This document shows positions 7,038-7,072 of a stretch of DNA of 7,072 bases, piece after piece; the first letter of the stretch is position 1, and each line of letters begins with the position of its first letter. Below the pieces are notes generated by a model. The model made no database searches. It was not told where the DNA came from and saw only the letters and a program-made list of their open reading frames with translations. The position numbers and the translations under genes were made by a program. The stretch covers positions 1 through 7,072 of the forward strand of contig QIMA01000032.1 in NCBI GenBank assembly GCA_003233535.1, read 5' to 3'. Origin of the DNA: Rhodanobacteraceae bacterium. Lineage in GTDB: Bacteria > Pseudomonadota > Gammaproteobacteria > Xanthomonadales > SZUA-5.

Positions 7038-7063
7038 CAGTGGTTTTTCACAGTGTTTTTTCA
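7038..7063. repeat. Tandem 13-bp direct repeat
   Basis: CAGTGGTTTTTCA (7038-7050) is followed immediately by CAGTGTTTTTTCA (7051-7063), identical except for G/T at the sixth position. The unit is T-rich on the plus strand, in contrast to the GC-rich surroundings. It lies beyond the kinase gene, possibly in the control region of a gene starting to the right of the window. Confidence 0.6.
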
Positions 7064-7072
7064 AGAAAGGGA

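Noticed and set aside
7036..7061. T-runs near the right end as an intrinsic terminator for the kinase gene
   Set aside because: The T-runs belong to the tandem 13-mers and are not directly preceded by a stable stem; the GC-rich palindrome ends about 20 nt earlier.
1..7072. CRISPR, transposon, tRNA/rRNA, toxin-antitoxin or defence genes
   Set aside because: I found no regularly spaced DNA repeats, transposase motifs, terminal inverted repeats, tRNA-like folds or small gene pairs; three large genes account for nearly all of the window.

Overview
The window holds three complete protein-coding genes and almost nothing else. Base composition is GC-rich by eye. The gene content (a GT2 glycosyltransferase, an oligopeptidase B with a lipoprotein signal, and a propeller/Y_Y_Y sensor kinase) fits a Gram-negative bacterium, most likely a high-GC gammaproteobacterium (Xanthomonadales or Steroidobacter-like). 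That placement is inference from style of sequence, not from a marker gene.

Layout. Bases 1-188 carry no gene I can support. On the minus strand, 1193 down to 189 encodes a family 2 glycosyltransferase with an extra C-terminal Rossmann-like domain. A short divergent intergenic region follows, and on the plus strand 1308-3524 encodes a lipoprotein-type S9A peptidase (oligopeptidase B) with an intact Ser-Asp-His triad. A 154-bp gap (3525-3678) contains a hairpin just after the peptidase stop and an AT-rich inverted repeat ahead of the next gene. On the plus strand, 3679-6981 encodes an 1100-residue membrane sensor histidine kinase: signal peptide, 14 propeller blade repeats, Y_Y_Y domain, one transmembrane helix, coiled coil, HisKA and HATPase domains, with no receiver or DNA-binding domain. 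The last 91 bp hold a short GC-rich palindrome and a 13-bp tandem repeat.

How the genes relate. The peptidase and kinase are co-directional but are separated by 154 bp with a hairpin between them, so they need not form one operon; the glycosyltransferase is divergent. All three act on or at the cell envelope (glycan synthesis, peptide cleavage outside the cytoplasm, sensing across the inner membrane), but the sequence does not show that they form one pathway. I see no mobile element, CRISPR array, RNA gene or defence system, and nothing that I would call a new biological system. The most interesting points are the predicted lipidated, extracytoplasmic form of oligopeptidase B and the 14-blade, receiver-less sensor kinase whose response regulator lies outside the window.
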